From assembly GCA_036924285.1 (NCBI GenBank), contig JAYKYS010000007.1, positions 1,922,001 to 1,986,000 on the forward strand: 64,000 nt of DNA. Direction: 5' to 3'. Origin of the DNA: Asterella californica (Eukaryota; Streptophyta; Marchantiopsida; Marchantiales; Aytoniaceae). The notes beneath the pieces were generated by a model. The model did not search any database and was not told the DNA's origin. It worked only from the letters and a program-made list of their open reading frames with translations. Positions within the stretch are counted from its first letter, which is position 1, and every line of letters begins with the position of its first letter. A program made the translations under genes and the position numbers. This document shows, in pieces, positions 25,106-36,210 of the stretch.

Positions 25106-26385
25106 GTCTCAAGCTCAGTGTTTACTTGCCGTGTGATCGTATTGGATTTTGTGTGAAGGTTGTCCAAGAAAATACGAGGTTCGTGGCTATGGATATCTCG
25201 TGTGTTGAACAAAGACAAGAAAAAGAGAAACAACCACGAGAACAAGCTTCATAAGATATATCGGCTCCTATTTTATATACACTTCTATTTCTTTTTCTCT
25301 AGGATCATAAAACGGAGTGGTCTGTAATATGCATCCAACCTCCAAAAAGAAATCTCTGTATCTCAACCTAGACCCAAAATGGCCGAAGCGTAGCTCAAAG
25401 CAAATGAAACATCTTTTTGCTACGAAAAGGTTTGGACCAGTATCGCACGATTCAAACCTAGATCCAAAAAACACCCATGTACAAACCATTAGCTAAAACT
25501 AAACCAACTAGAACTCTAACAAGTCCAAAAAAGATGAAAATCATAGCGAAGAAATCAAAGAAGACTTATATGAGAACTTTCTTTTTCATCATCTGGTCTT
25601 CATCATATCAATAGGGTCTTTCATCTTGACTCCTTTGGTTTAAAGAAATCTCAGATACGACTATCGACTGCCGAGATATCTCTGATATTTTATCACAGAT
25701 GACCGAATATCTAAAAACTCCTCCCTACGAATGTACGTGGCTTAAAACCATGCACATCCGCAAAACATACTACTTGATTTGAGATCGGTCTTTCCTGGTA
25801 GATAGATTTGACTATCTTGAACTTAATGAGAGTCCAAACAAGCCGTTTAGAGTTCCTCTCGCAAAACCACGGAAGAAATTTGATGGCAAGAAGCACAAAA
25901 TTAACATAAGCAGCTCAACTTCACTCACCACGCACAACATAACAATCCGATCTACGTACGATCTTCTCCTATGCATAGGTAAGGACTCTCTGATCGCGTA
26001 AGCACCAATACCGAAGAGCTTGACTCATCGATCGCGATGAACAATCCAACTTTAGATCGCAAGCGAACAAAAATCAGATGTAAGCGTCTCCTTTGAGCCA
26101 ATTTTCCTCACATGTTCTAAATCACCCGATGAAACTTCGTGTCATCTTCAATTTGTTGAAGAACTCGATGTTATGATCTTGATGGATCCAAAGACAACAA
26201 GTTTGGACTCCGGAATGATCCGAACAGTCTAACTTTGTTTCGCATGTCACTAAAGCACTAATCCTCTTCACTACATCCCAATTTCTTCCAGAACACACCT
26301 TACGATCCGCCTCTTCACAAACCGTCGTAACCAACGTGTAGCCTACATAGATTTGAACTCAATGACATCTTGTGCGCATACATTA
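25106..26385 (-). repeat. Dispersed repeat of about 1.25 kb, copy 1
   Basis: The whole interval aligns collinearly with 53,495-54,805, at roughly 70-75 percent identity by eye. Shared blocks include GCCGAGATATC, TAGATAGATTTG/TAGATAGATCTAG, AGTTTGGACTCCGGAA and TTTCTTCCAGAACACA. Neither copy has a long conserved open frame. Strand is nominal: the minus strand has T-rich runs and a TATA-like TATATATCGC (copy 2), as in an LTR or 5' UTR. This copy is more AT-rich and more decayed than the other. Confidence 0.8.
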
Positions 26386-28655
26386 GACCTCCCATTAGGA
26401 GGAAATATTTTCATTAAAATACTAAACAAAAACATAAAAAATGCCACAACAAATATAGATATTCTTATCTTTGTTGGTATGATTGGATATTGTATGAAGG
26501 ATAGGACATACGTGCACCACCTTGTGCAGATGAAAACTGATACTAAGTGCATGTTAACGGATGACATTGAACTTTATGTCTTTCTAAGTGAAGGGAGCAT
26601 CGACAATCAAATGAAATTGACATACTATAATATCTTGCCGATGATTTTGTTGTATAATAAGTCTAAGAGTTGTCATTCACTATCACTGCGAGATATGCTT
26701 ACCTTTAAAAAAATATTGTGCTTCTCACGTTGGTTTATATATGGAGGTATAGAACGAGTTTGCCATGTCGACTCTCTTTGGAGATGTTTGATTAACCCAC
26801 AAGACATTACTTTAAGAGGTTCATTAGTTAATTTTGTTAAACATAGGTGCAAGTAAAATAAATTATCTTTATTTAAAATAAGAAAATGATTAAAACTTAT
26901 CTTGTCAAAATATAGTATTTTATGTTTTAAAAGTTTTAAATAAAAGAAGATTCTAAAATTTTCAGAAGTGATGTTTTTATTTAATATACTTCTTCTTTTA
27001 TACTTAAAATAGAAAAATCAAATAGAGTATAAGATTTATGACTTGACTCGCATGTGTTTTACACGAATAGGTCGAAGTGAACCCCGAAGACATTACTCTC
27101 AAAGATGTCTAGAACATATCCTTCTAGCAAGACAAGAATGTTATAATCATTCTGATCATATATACGGAGAGCAATAAGCATACATCCATGTGATGAACAC
27201 ATAACAACAGACAATGAGCAAAGATAAAAGCAGCAGGAATGCTCAAAGATGGAGAACCATCACCAAACAAAGAAGACTACATAACAGATCCATTATCAGC
27301 TTCTAGATGCTATATGCCCCTCCTCAAAGCTTTCCTCAGAGAATGCATACAAGAAGAGCTTTCAAGCAATCAAATACAGTTCCAACCATCAGTTGCTAGC
27401 TTATACATGTTGTATTATAGTTTTTATTTTCTCCTCAACTAAGTTGTGTAGAAGTGTGTGATAGATTAATCTGGTGTTATCACATAATACATTAAACTAT
27501 TGTAATAGTAACCTAGCCAGAAGAAACTATCATGGAAAAGACAACAACACTGATCTCTACATAGCTTACTAATGGGTCCATAAATTATAGCTCAAGCACT
27601 GAGCATATCCTATGTAAAATTTGAAGATCTCATTAATGAAGTTGTCATGGCGCACTCTTTTCTTTTCTTTCTATAACCAAGTTGTCCACTAAATTTGCAT
27701 TCAGTTCTATTTTCAGGACAATAAGTAGAGTACGTCACTAAAGGAGATCACTCTTAATATTTTTGAGGAAACACCAACGTGTAGAGATATAATTAATCTC
27801 TATTTTGTTTCCTAAAAAAACTTTCAAGGTTTTATTTTCCCAAAAAATCCATAAAATAATATTTTGTATTTTTTTGCTTAACAAATAAAAATAATTATTT
27901 TATAATTTAATTTAAATAAAATGTTATACTTATCTTAACATGATTAGTACAATATAGGAATTGTGTTATGTGTTATGAACTCGATTATATAATTTGTGGA
28001 GAAATCTTGTCGAGAATTATTGCTCTTCTATAGTAAAATATATCGTGTCTTAGAACTTGAGATAAGCTAAAGATATATTCTTGACTCGACTCATTCTGAA
28101 TCAAAATATCAAAGAATAAGCTATATGTCAATTGTAAAAAATAACAATAGATCTTTCTTGTAACAAAAGTTATATTTTTTAGAATCTGATGTGGTAAATC
28201 TAATTTAATTTAAAATTTAGTGTTCAGATGATGCACTTTGTGATTACCATGCAAACAACCTTTTGTTTCACAGTATGATATAACATGTGAACTTCAAGTA
28301 AGTTCAGATAAGTTGATTTATACTTGTATACTTTGAGTCCATAGTCTAGATCAATCTTGTCATATGAATATTTGTTATAATATAAAATATTACAACAAAT
28401 AAATATTTTATAATAATATTTTATAATAAATATTTTAAAAATATAATTTTAAAGTATATATATTTTAAAAAGAAAGGAGAATATTTTCTGCCTTCTAGAT
28501 TTCTCTTTGCGAGATTGTCACTACCGGAAGTGTAATCCTTACAACTGCATTGAGATGCTTATGTATTGGTCAATGGAGGATCTATGTTTAAGACGAATAC
28601 TTTTTTGAGCTTATCAAATAATTAACACGATGAGGTAATAATGCATATGATTCCT
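26386..28655. other. AT-rich spacer, no confident gene
   Basis: The open frame at 26,353-26,856 (167 codons, plus) begins inside the dispersed repeat and lacks any recognisable motif. It is probably fortuitous in low-GC DNA. 26,860-28,500 is extremely AT-rich with short palindromes of A/T. Nothing else was seen. Confidence 0.4.
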
Positions 28656-29520
28656 TGGTGAATCATTATCCCCATCGCGCATCGGCGAGGAGGAACGTCA
28701 ATCAGAAAATACGGTTCGCTGCCGCGAATGTAGCCGTAACTAAAAAATTATGAATTGAGAAAACGGCAGAATTTTTGCCGTCAACAAAAGACCTTTTTTC
28801 TCGGCAGAGTACAGATTTGTTTAATTCGCATGCCGTTGCCTGCTCCCATTCATTTAGTTGCCAGCGATGGCGGGGTTGTCTTGCGAGAGTAGATCTAGAA
28901 ACCGATGCTTGTCGTCGTTCATTTCGTTAGCAGCGATGACGGGGTTGCGGGAGTAGCTGTAGAGAGAAACTGTGTTTGTGGATGCGTCGATGTAGGCTTT
29001 ACTTGTTAGTTTCTTCTCTTTCGCTTGCTTGCCTGCCGCGATTGATTATGTTGCGAGCGATGGCGGGATTACGTTGCGGGACTATCTCTACAGGTAGATT
29101 CATCGCTCGCTCGCTCATCCTCTCATTTTAGAGGAAGGACTGTTTCTCGATGTGTCGATGCACGCTTCGCTTGTATTTTTCTTTGTTTCTGTTATTTGGC
29201 GATTGCAAGTGAGACCGAGGATGTGGATGTTTGCGCACAATCGACAGTCTGCACTTCGTCTTGTTTCGCTTTCCCTTCGGTTCATGACAGACGATGACAC
29301 AAGATCGTGCATGCAGATGTCGACACGGAAGCGAGAGATTCGATGTAACAGCAGCAGACTGCACTGGAAGCATAGCAGACAGGGACCTTCGACGTCTTTC
29401 TACAGAAGAGACCGGGATCAGAGTTTGTAGCAGAACAGGTGTTCATATGTGTGGCAGAACAGTTGCAGTTTATATTAGACAGCAGAACTGCAAGTACCGG
29501 TTGTTTACTTGTAGCTAAAA
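28656..29520. repeat. GC-richer island with degenerate repeats
   Basis: The motif GCGATGGCGG (or GCGATGACGG) recurs at 28,864, 28,933 and 29,057. A longer phrase with GATG(C/T)GTCGATG then a pyrimidine-rich stretch recurs at about 28,980 and 29,148, giving units of about 170 bp. No coding call is possible; overlapping open frames on both strands at 29,115-29,520 are unrecognised. Confidence 0.5.
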
Positions 29521-31058
29521 CTCGTCATTGTAGCCGCATTGAACGAAGTTGCAATTCGGAGTCATTCCTTATAAATATGTCAACAGTATAGTAAACACAC
29601 TTCTACTTCCCTGCAGTGTTTGCTGAAGTGAGCAAAATATAAAAGTAAGCCCCACATGTTTGCTTGGCTTTGTAAGCCGTTTTATTGTAAAACAGCAGTA
29701 TGGAGAACTTGTACCGCGCATGGTCTCTTATGTGGAATAAAAGATTATTCACAACTTGTGTACCAGCGGTTGTATCGACAAAGAGTTGAAATACGAGGAT
29801 CTGTCACGAGCGAGACCGAGAAAAAGATGCAAGGCAAAATACCTTGTTTTTCGCTTCGGACCTGTGGAGCGGTGGTAACAAAAAAATAAGAATAGAATAA
29901 CGCCGAATGGAGAAAAGAATTAAAAAAACTAGTCTAATCCTGCCGAAGCACAGTTCCTAATAATAATGCCTGCCTGAGGAACGAAAATCTGAAACGCGAA
30001 GAGGTGAATATGCATGGTACAGCTAGGTGATAAATAAACATACTCAATCTACTTCAGGAACTTTCCCGTTTTATGTTATCAAAAAAAGGTAAAGATATAT
30101 GACAATTCTAGACTAAACTATGATGAAAAATTAAATTTATCTATAAATAGTAAATGATGGTTGAACCTACCATCACCGGAACGTACAAAGATAGTACATA
30201 AGTGTGAACGAGAGAAGCACACTTCCAAGGGTACAAGTGCTGCAGCCTACTGAAGAAAATATCACTTTAATTAATTATGAATTTATCACTTAACCCTTTC
30301 GGACGAAAGGGTTAGTAATAAACTAACCTTGTAAGCAAGTAAAATAGATGATAATGCAAGACAAATAATAGGTAATATAGCAAGCAAGTAAAATAGGTAA
30401 TATGCAAGAAACTTTAGATATTAATACACCTCCAACTTCAAAGCTCTCAGTCTTGGCGGGGAGTCCATAATCCTGACCACACTTTGTCTTGTCCGGTTGG
30501 CCTTGTTCGGGTCATCTGGAGAGGGTCGACGTAGATTAGAAACGGACGGATATCTCCCCGACCGACTAGACCATGTCACTATAGTTTTGTCATCTTTCTC
30601 AAGCTAACTATTGCAGTAAAATATTGCTTTAACGGTTCCAAGTTGGTTGACTTTGGTATGAACAGTGATGTAGACTAGCTAGGAATTATTCCAACCAAAT
30701 AATATACCCACAGAATGAGTCACCATTTGATTCTTGTGATTCGCGTCATACAAAAGAGAGAACTACTTCATCGGAGAAGCTGACAAACCCACCCCCCGCC
30801 GCAAAACCGGACAAGTCATCACTTACGGATCAGGAACACAATCAGGAATCCGGAACTACGTCACTAAACTTGACGAATCGATCAATCCACAAACAAAAAG
30901 GCATGTCGTCCTACTCAAACGCTTTATCGAGTAAAACTTGCCTCGTATTTATCCACACAATAGTGCGAGCCTCAACTTGGATGTCATATTAGGCTATAGC
31001 ACCGTACAATCGTTTGTAAAACGCGCATTGTCGCATTTTTTATTTATGCATGCAAATC
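29521..31058. other. Unassigned spacer with one hairpin-element remnant
   Basis: Apart from the hairpin at about 30,280-30,325 and a GAAGAGGTGAATATGCATGG phrase at about 29,999-30,018, both related to the two-hairpin family, no gene or complete element was identified. The open frame at 29,656-29,889 is unrecognised. Confidence 0.35.
30280..30325. repeat. Two-hairpin repeat family, copy E (second hairpin only)
   Basis: A perfect 11-bp inverted repeat (TAACCCTTTCG / CGAAAGGGTTA, 2-nt loop) at 30,291-30,314 is extended by near-complementary TTTAT-rich arms. It corresponds to the second hairpin of the family seen best at 47,188-47,240. Confidence 0.6.
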
Positions 31059-31061
31059 TTT

Positions 31062-31155
31062 CCACCCTCTTCCGATTCAGACGAGGGGGAATATGCATGT
31101 GGTTCAATTTATTATTTAACTCTTTTGTTAGAAAAGGTTCGATAATAAATTAAAT
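31062..31155 (+). repeat. Two-hairpin repeat family, copy D
   Basis: A degenerate first hairpin (CCCTCTTCC...GAGGG) is followed by ATATGCATG and a second hairpin whose outer arms AATTTATTAT / ATAATAAATT at 31,106-31,151 are perfectly complementary. The layout is the same as copy A. Confidence 0.65.
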
Positions 31156-31385
31156 CTTTTTTCATTTCTCGTCTATTCGATTCCATTTCTCGAATATATA
31201 CCGTGGGCAGCGCGTCCAGGTGTCTTTTGTTTTATGGGTTACGTCGATATGTTCTCGCATCTCTAGGTGGATCTACTGTTTAACATTTATGGATATTTAA
31301 ATATATTTATGAAATCTAGTATATAAATCACTTAAATTTTATATATTTTCTGGTAACAAGAAGGGATGGTTCATGTTCATGTTAT

Positions 31386-31640
31386 TCACCTCTTCCAAGT
31401 TGGGAAGAGGGGATTATGCAAATAATTTATATTTATATTTTAACTTTTCCTCTTGGAAAGGTTAGGTTTTAAATTAAAGTTTACAAATTAAAATTAATTT
31501 TACTCGTGGAACTAACTGATCTTTATATCGAAGAATGAGTCTGTTGGAGTGAATGACTTATGGGTTTTATATTTCTGAAGTGAGCATGTGTAATGAAACT
31601 AAATTTAACGAGCTAAAATTATTATCTTAGATTTAGTAAA
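31386..31640 (+). repeat. Two-hairpin repeat family, copy B with 3' extension
   Basis: First hairpin at 31,389-31,410 with perfect 8-bp arms CCTCTTCC/GGAAGAGG, then ATTATGCA, then a second hairpin around TTTTCC-TCTT-GGAAAGG at 31,442-31,463. The following 170 bp, including GACTTATGGGTTTTATAT and TCTGAAGTGAGCATGTG, is shared with copy C. Confidence 0.75.
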
Positions 31641-32753
31641 ATTATTTTTAGAACTTTTACAGAAATAACGATTTGTAAATCTTTTTGACCAGTATTTTCT
31701 CCATTACTCTGCACTTTATACTAAATTAAATTAAATTTTTAAATTTTATTCTCAGTCAATTACCAATGATTTTTTTGATTCTCTGTTGAACGTTTGTTTT
31801 TTCCCTTCTTCTTCCTATAAGTGCAATTTGGATACATTTTATTCACTTGATCTATTACAATGTTCTTTACTTCTTCCAAAAATAATATTTTTTCACATCG
31901 AATCAGATATCACCTTAGAATGCTCTAAGTTTATTTTAATTCTTAGACTATCTTCTAAATCTTTTGAATTATAAATACATTTATTTTTCTCAACAACATC
32001 TATTTATTTCTATAATATTTATTAAATAAAGTCTCATCCTTTGGATTTAATCCCCTGCGCTATGGACAAGAGAGCAGCGCTCGGGGCTAACTGGCTACCT
32101 TTGTATTCTCAACCGGCTGGGATTCTGAAAAGTCGGGTTGTAAAATGGAGAAGCCGGAATCGAAATCGAGACCAAAAGTTCTTAAACCAGACCTCGTCTC
32201 TCTGCTAACCCAGTAGCCGGATCTTTTACATGTATGACATTCTGTATTTTGGATATATTTACATGATAGATGGATGCTGTCGGATTTACACAGTCAGCTT
32301 GTAATTCAGGCCGGTTTTGAACCGACAAAGCATCGTCATGAACGGATTTGAAATGAGTGGTGGTGAAAATATTTTTTTTATACCTCTTAACGGACGGCTT
32401 GGATATAGCCAATCTGACGGTTCAGACAAAAATTGCAGTTTCAGGGTTAGGTCTTGTCACTTGTGAAGCTCGTGGAGTCCTGGTCCTTGGAGTTTGTGAC
32501 ACTCTCGACTTTCGTAGTTGACGATTTGATAACGACGGGCTACGGATCATCGGTGCATCGTGAATTTGTCACCTGGATCCCTGTTCTCTTCGATTTCGTG
32601 TCGTATGCGAGCAATCTAGCACTATGGCAGTGTGTGTTGATATAGTCCCAAGCTCTAGTAGATCGACGGCTATCATTAGCCAGAGTGGTTAGGGTTGTTA
32701 GAGTTAGTTAGAGGGCTAACACACCATTAAGGTTTCTCTTGTACTCACCTCCA
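31641..32753. other. AT-rich then mixed spacer upstream of the hAT pseudogene
   Basis: 31,640-32,030 is AT-rich. 32,040-32,750 has balanced composition and may hold the left end of the hAT element, but no terminal inverted repeat matching the candidate right end (35,606) was found. No gene was recognised. Confidence 0.35.
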
Positions 32754-32755
32754 CT

Positions 32756-32786
32756 ATATATACAGAGAGAGGCAAAGCCTCTCTCA
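32756..32786 (+). promoter_or_regulatory. TATA-like box plus GC-capped hairpin upstream of the hAT pseudogene
   Basis: TATATATA at 32,756-32,763 is followed directly by a perfect 9-bp inverted repeat, GAGAGAGGC / GCCTCTCTC with an AAA loop (32,766-32,786). It lies about 200 bp before the first ATG of the transposase reading frame, so it may be that element's promoter and leader. An alternative is a fragment of an unrelated LTR. Confidence 0.4.
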
Positions 32787-32962
32787 TCTCATTCCTATTA
32801 TACTTCCTTGTCTACTCGCTCTCTCTCTTCTTGGAGTGTCCTCAAAGTATCAATCTTTCTACAGTGTGGGTTCCGCTTCGAGAGTTTGTTGACGTCTCGA
32901 ATGTGTACAAGTTGCGATCAGGTTGCTGTGTATTTTGATTTCACTTTCGGTCAGACTACATC

Positions 32963-35093
32963 ATGACTTTCGGGAAGCGAAAGGGAATTTCAAATAACGA
33001 CAATACTTTGCAGAAGCAGAAGACCCTCTCTGATTTTATATCTATTTCTTCATCTTCCACGTCCTCTTCAAGTAACGAACCTTGTGTTATTGCGCCTATC
33101 CTTTCTAGAATGGAAGCACAATGTAAACTTTGGGATGATGCATGGTATGATCTTTTCGAATAGATATATTTTGATAGAGATCTAGGTAAAGTATATTGCA
33201 AGGTTTGTCAAGGTAAAGCAAATCTCCTTTTGCTAGACATGGTGGCATCAATATTCGATTCTCTGCATTTCATGACCATGCGGCTACCACATTGCACAGG
33301 TCTTTAGCTTGGGCTGCTCATGAAGGTAAGCAAGCTTTCCAACAAGCTGCTGAAACTGCGAATCAGACATGCGACAGAACTTTGCTTACTTTATTTCGAG
33401 TAGCATATTTCGTAAGAAAAGAATGTATAGCATTTGCAAAGTTCTCTATCCTCTGCAAAATGTTGAAAGCTATCTCCAGTTACATGACAGACAGTATATA
33501 CCACAATGATAAGGCATGTGTGGACATGATCATTTGCTCAGTTCAGTTCTGCACAAACGTATCATTGTTAGAATTCAACGTAGTCCCTTTTTTGGCATCA
33601 TGTGTGATGAGGCTACGGTGTGGTTGTGCATGGACACTTGGTGATTTTTAGAATGTTTTTAGAAGAAGGTCATTTTGTTACATCATTCTTAGGTCTCATT
33701 CGTCTCTCAGAGAAGCACTCTGAAGCTATCACAGAGACTCTTCTTGCACTTCTGAAGGTTTGGGGTCTCCAACACGAAAAAATGATAAGTTTCGGATCTG
33801 ATGGAGCTTCTGTGATGACTGGAGTACAAAACGGAGTGACAACCCGCTTGATGCGTGTAGTGAATCTTTTTATGCTTACTTCCCACTGTGTTGCGCATCG
33901 TTATAATCTAGCTCTCTTGAAAGCTTCTCTGCATACTTCATGTGTAACTCTTAGTGAAGAGATCGACGACTTAATCAATGCAGTTGCTGCTTACTTCAAG
34001 AGATCAACAAAACACAAAGAAGGGTTGGAGGTGTTACAGGTCGAATTTGTTGATTCACGTAAGTTTCTGAAGCGTTATAACAAAACATGTTGGTTGTCTC
34101 GCTAGAGTGCTGTAAGTAGTCTTTGTGATAGTCTAGAATCTGTCTTGTTTTTTTTGTTTGAGACAGATTTGGTCGAAGACCATGGGGTAGGTAAAGAGTT
34201 GTTCAAGCAGTTAAGCTCTTTCAAGATAGTATACTGTCTTTTCTTCTTCGCTGATATTTTGCAATCAAGTGTATTGTCTCTTATATTTCAGCAGAAGTTT
34301 GTGGATGTCAGTATCATAGGAGCTTTGATTAGTAATGAGGTTGCCACCATTCGGATGCATTATACGGTTGAGCGTACTGTGAACCTCAATGCATTCTTCA
34401 TCAATGAAGAAACTGGATATCATCTACTGCATGATTATGGTCCATAAGGTGGTTTTTTGAAACGTTTACATTCTGAAGTCCGAGGGAAATTTTTTTCATT
34501 CTATTCAGTTACAGAGAGATAGGTTGGGGAGAGACTAGAGGAAGCAATCAATTTCCAAAAGAGTTTCTCTCAGACAGTTTGCTATAGTTATTGGAGAGAT
34601 TTTCCAATAACGACTTGGTTGGAGCATTCAAGATTTTGTCTCATAGCAAATGTCTTCCCAGCTGGTCCCTCTGCGAGATTGGGGGTCTAAAGAACTTCAA
34701 CTTCTTTGTGCTCATTTTGGAGCAACGAAACAGGTAAGTGGGATATCACGGACCCCTTATATCCAACCAGTCTCTGCAAAGTTAGAGTTCCAGCAATTCA
34801 AAATTCATGCACACAATGAGTTTAAGGACTCTTCATTTGACTTATGGACGATGTTTAGTTACAGTGAAACTTTAAAGTGTAAGTATTCTCAATTGTCTGT
34901 TTTGGCTGATATTGCTCGCGTTCAGTGTGTTTCTAGAGCTCATTGTGAAAGAGCATTTAGTATTCAAAGTGTTATAAAGACCAAGTATAGGAATTGCTTG
35001 CAGATTCAAAATTTGGATAGTGTTATTAGATTGAATCTATTCTTAGCTAACTCGGAGCTTTACATGACTAACACACAAGATGCAGAAATTTGA
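32963..35093 (+). pseudogene. hAT-family transposase (ZNF862-like), nearly full length, broken
   Basis: The sequence starts with a Lys/Ser-rich N-terminus and a partial BED/TTF-like CxxC motif (VYCKVCQG) near 33,195. It continues through the hAT/RNase H-like core: SLAWAAHEGKQAF, KMISFGSDGASVMTG, SHCVAHRYNLALL, AAYFKRSTKHKEGL and a WLSR motif. It ends in the dimerisation domain with ADIARVQCVSRAHCERAFS near 34,900. Lesions: stop TAG at 33,161-33,163, a frameshift near 33,220, another near 33,600-33,620, stop TAG at 34,103-34,105 after the WLSR motif (the family normally has Trp next), stop TAA at 34,445-34,447, and frameshifts in 34,480-34,650. The copy is dead but young compared with the LINEs nearby. 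A right terminal repeat ending at about 35,606 is possible. Confidence 0.88.
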
Positions 35094-35127
35094 GTTTAAA
35101 ATTTTATCACTTCATTAAGTAATGTTT

Positions 35128-35220
35128 TTGCTTTTAGATAGGCTAGTTAGGTCTTCTGATTCCAACAGGTCGGGAAATCCAGTATCTGGATGCAGGTTCA
35201 ACTCCTGCCAGGAGAAATAG
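35128..35220 (+). ncRNA. tRNA-like fragment with Pol III-type boxes
   Basis: An A-box-like GGCTAGTTAGG is followed by a hairpin ATCCAG-TAT-CTGGAT resembling a class II variable arm. A perfect 5-bp T-arm with loop TTCAACT (GCAGG/CCTGC, 35,192-35,208) comes next. The anticodon arm is weak and no 5' strand pairs with the expected acceptor stem, so this is not a functional tRNA. A tRNA-derived SINE head or tRNA relic is likelier. Confidence 0.4.
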
Positions 35221-35559
35221 AATTTATGTAAAACACATAATATACAAAAGATAAATTTTGAAGCATTTACACATGACAATGTAAATATAAATTTTCAGAT
35301 GAAAGATGACATCTGTTAAACAGTCAATCATACTGGAATGAAACTGAGGACACATTATTGGAATTTTAATTCATAAACCGGCCGTTCTTTTCTACATCCA
35401 GATTTTAACTAGAACTTTGGAGTATGTACCGGATTTTGAAACCTTCTAAATTCAATATTCCGGAAACATTCCCCAAAAAAAATTTCTGTTCTAGATTCTA
35501 ATGGTTCGAGAATACCCTACCCGGTTTCTGGAGGTTCTGTTTCTCGAAAACTAGACAGT

Positions 35560-35606
35560 CAATCTGGGAACCGGAAAATTACCGACTACCGAAAATTTTT
35601 ACCCTG
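35560..35606 (-). repeat. Candidate right terminal inverted repeat of the hAT element
   Basis: Read inward on the minus strand it begins CAGGGTAAAAATTTTCGG, a typical hAT end (CAGGG start). No matching left end or 8-bp duplication was identified, so the assignment is tentative. Confidence 0.35.
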
Positions 35607-35975
35607 AGCACTGCAAGAGAGGAGATTATTTAACTCCTCGGAGTCATGGTTTGAAATCTTGACCTTATTCGTCTTAATGAAAGCAGTAATGACTGTGCTA
35701 AGTGCTCCATGTGTCATATAGCCAACAGATCTAGATGTAACCTTCACATGGTCATGTGTAAACTGGAGAGACATTCGTCAGAAGATCCATGAGAACGAAC
35801 TGCATCATTTCCAAAATAATTCAAGAGTACCGTGCGTGTAGTCAGTTTCTATATCAGTGGAATTTGCAGTATAGTGCCATAACGAGATGGGACGAATGAG
35901 AAACATGGATTTTTAGTTTAGGGAATCGGCTTGTACTCTTTCGTCCTAGAGCCGCTCATGTTGCATGCATATATA

Positions 35976-36210
35976 TATTCACCTCTTCCAAGTTGGAAAG
36001 AGCCGCTCATCCTTTTGGGAAAGTTTAGGTTATAAATTAAAGTTTATAAATTTATAATCTAATTTTTTCAAAAATATTTTTATTTGTGAGACTGATTGAT
36101 TTTTGTAAAAAAGAACGACTTTGTTCCCGTGAGTGACTTATGAGTTTTATATGTCTGAAGTGAGCACATGTAATGAGTTATCGAGTGAAGTTCAATTTAG
36201 TAAGATAAAT
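35976..36210 (+). repeat. Two-hairpin repeat family, copy C with 3' extension
   Basis: CCTCTTCC-AAGTT-GGAAAGAG at 35,982-36,002 is the first hairpin, with one extra base in the right arm. Most of the left arm of hairpin 2 is missing. The right arm and the 150 bp beyond, with GACTTATGAGTTTTATAT and TGAAGTGAGCACATGTAATG, match copy B. Confidence 0.7.

Noticed and set aside
26353..26856. 167-codon plus-strand open frame
   Set aside because: It starts inside a dispersed repeat, has AT-driven composition and no recognisable motif; probably fortuitous.
32030..32170. Left terminal repeat of the hAT element near GCAGCGCTCGGGGC
   Set aside because: It does not pair well with the right end beginning CAGGGTAAAAATTTT and the putative 8-bp duplications differ.
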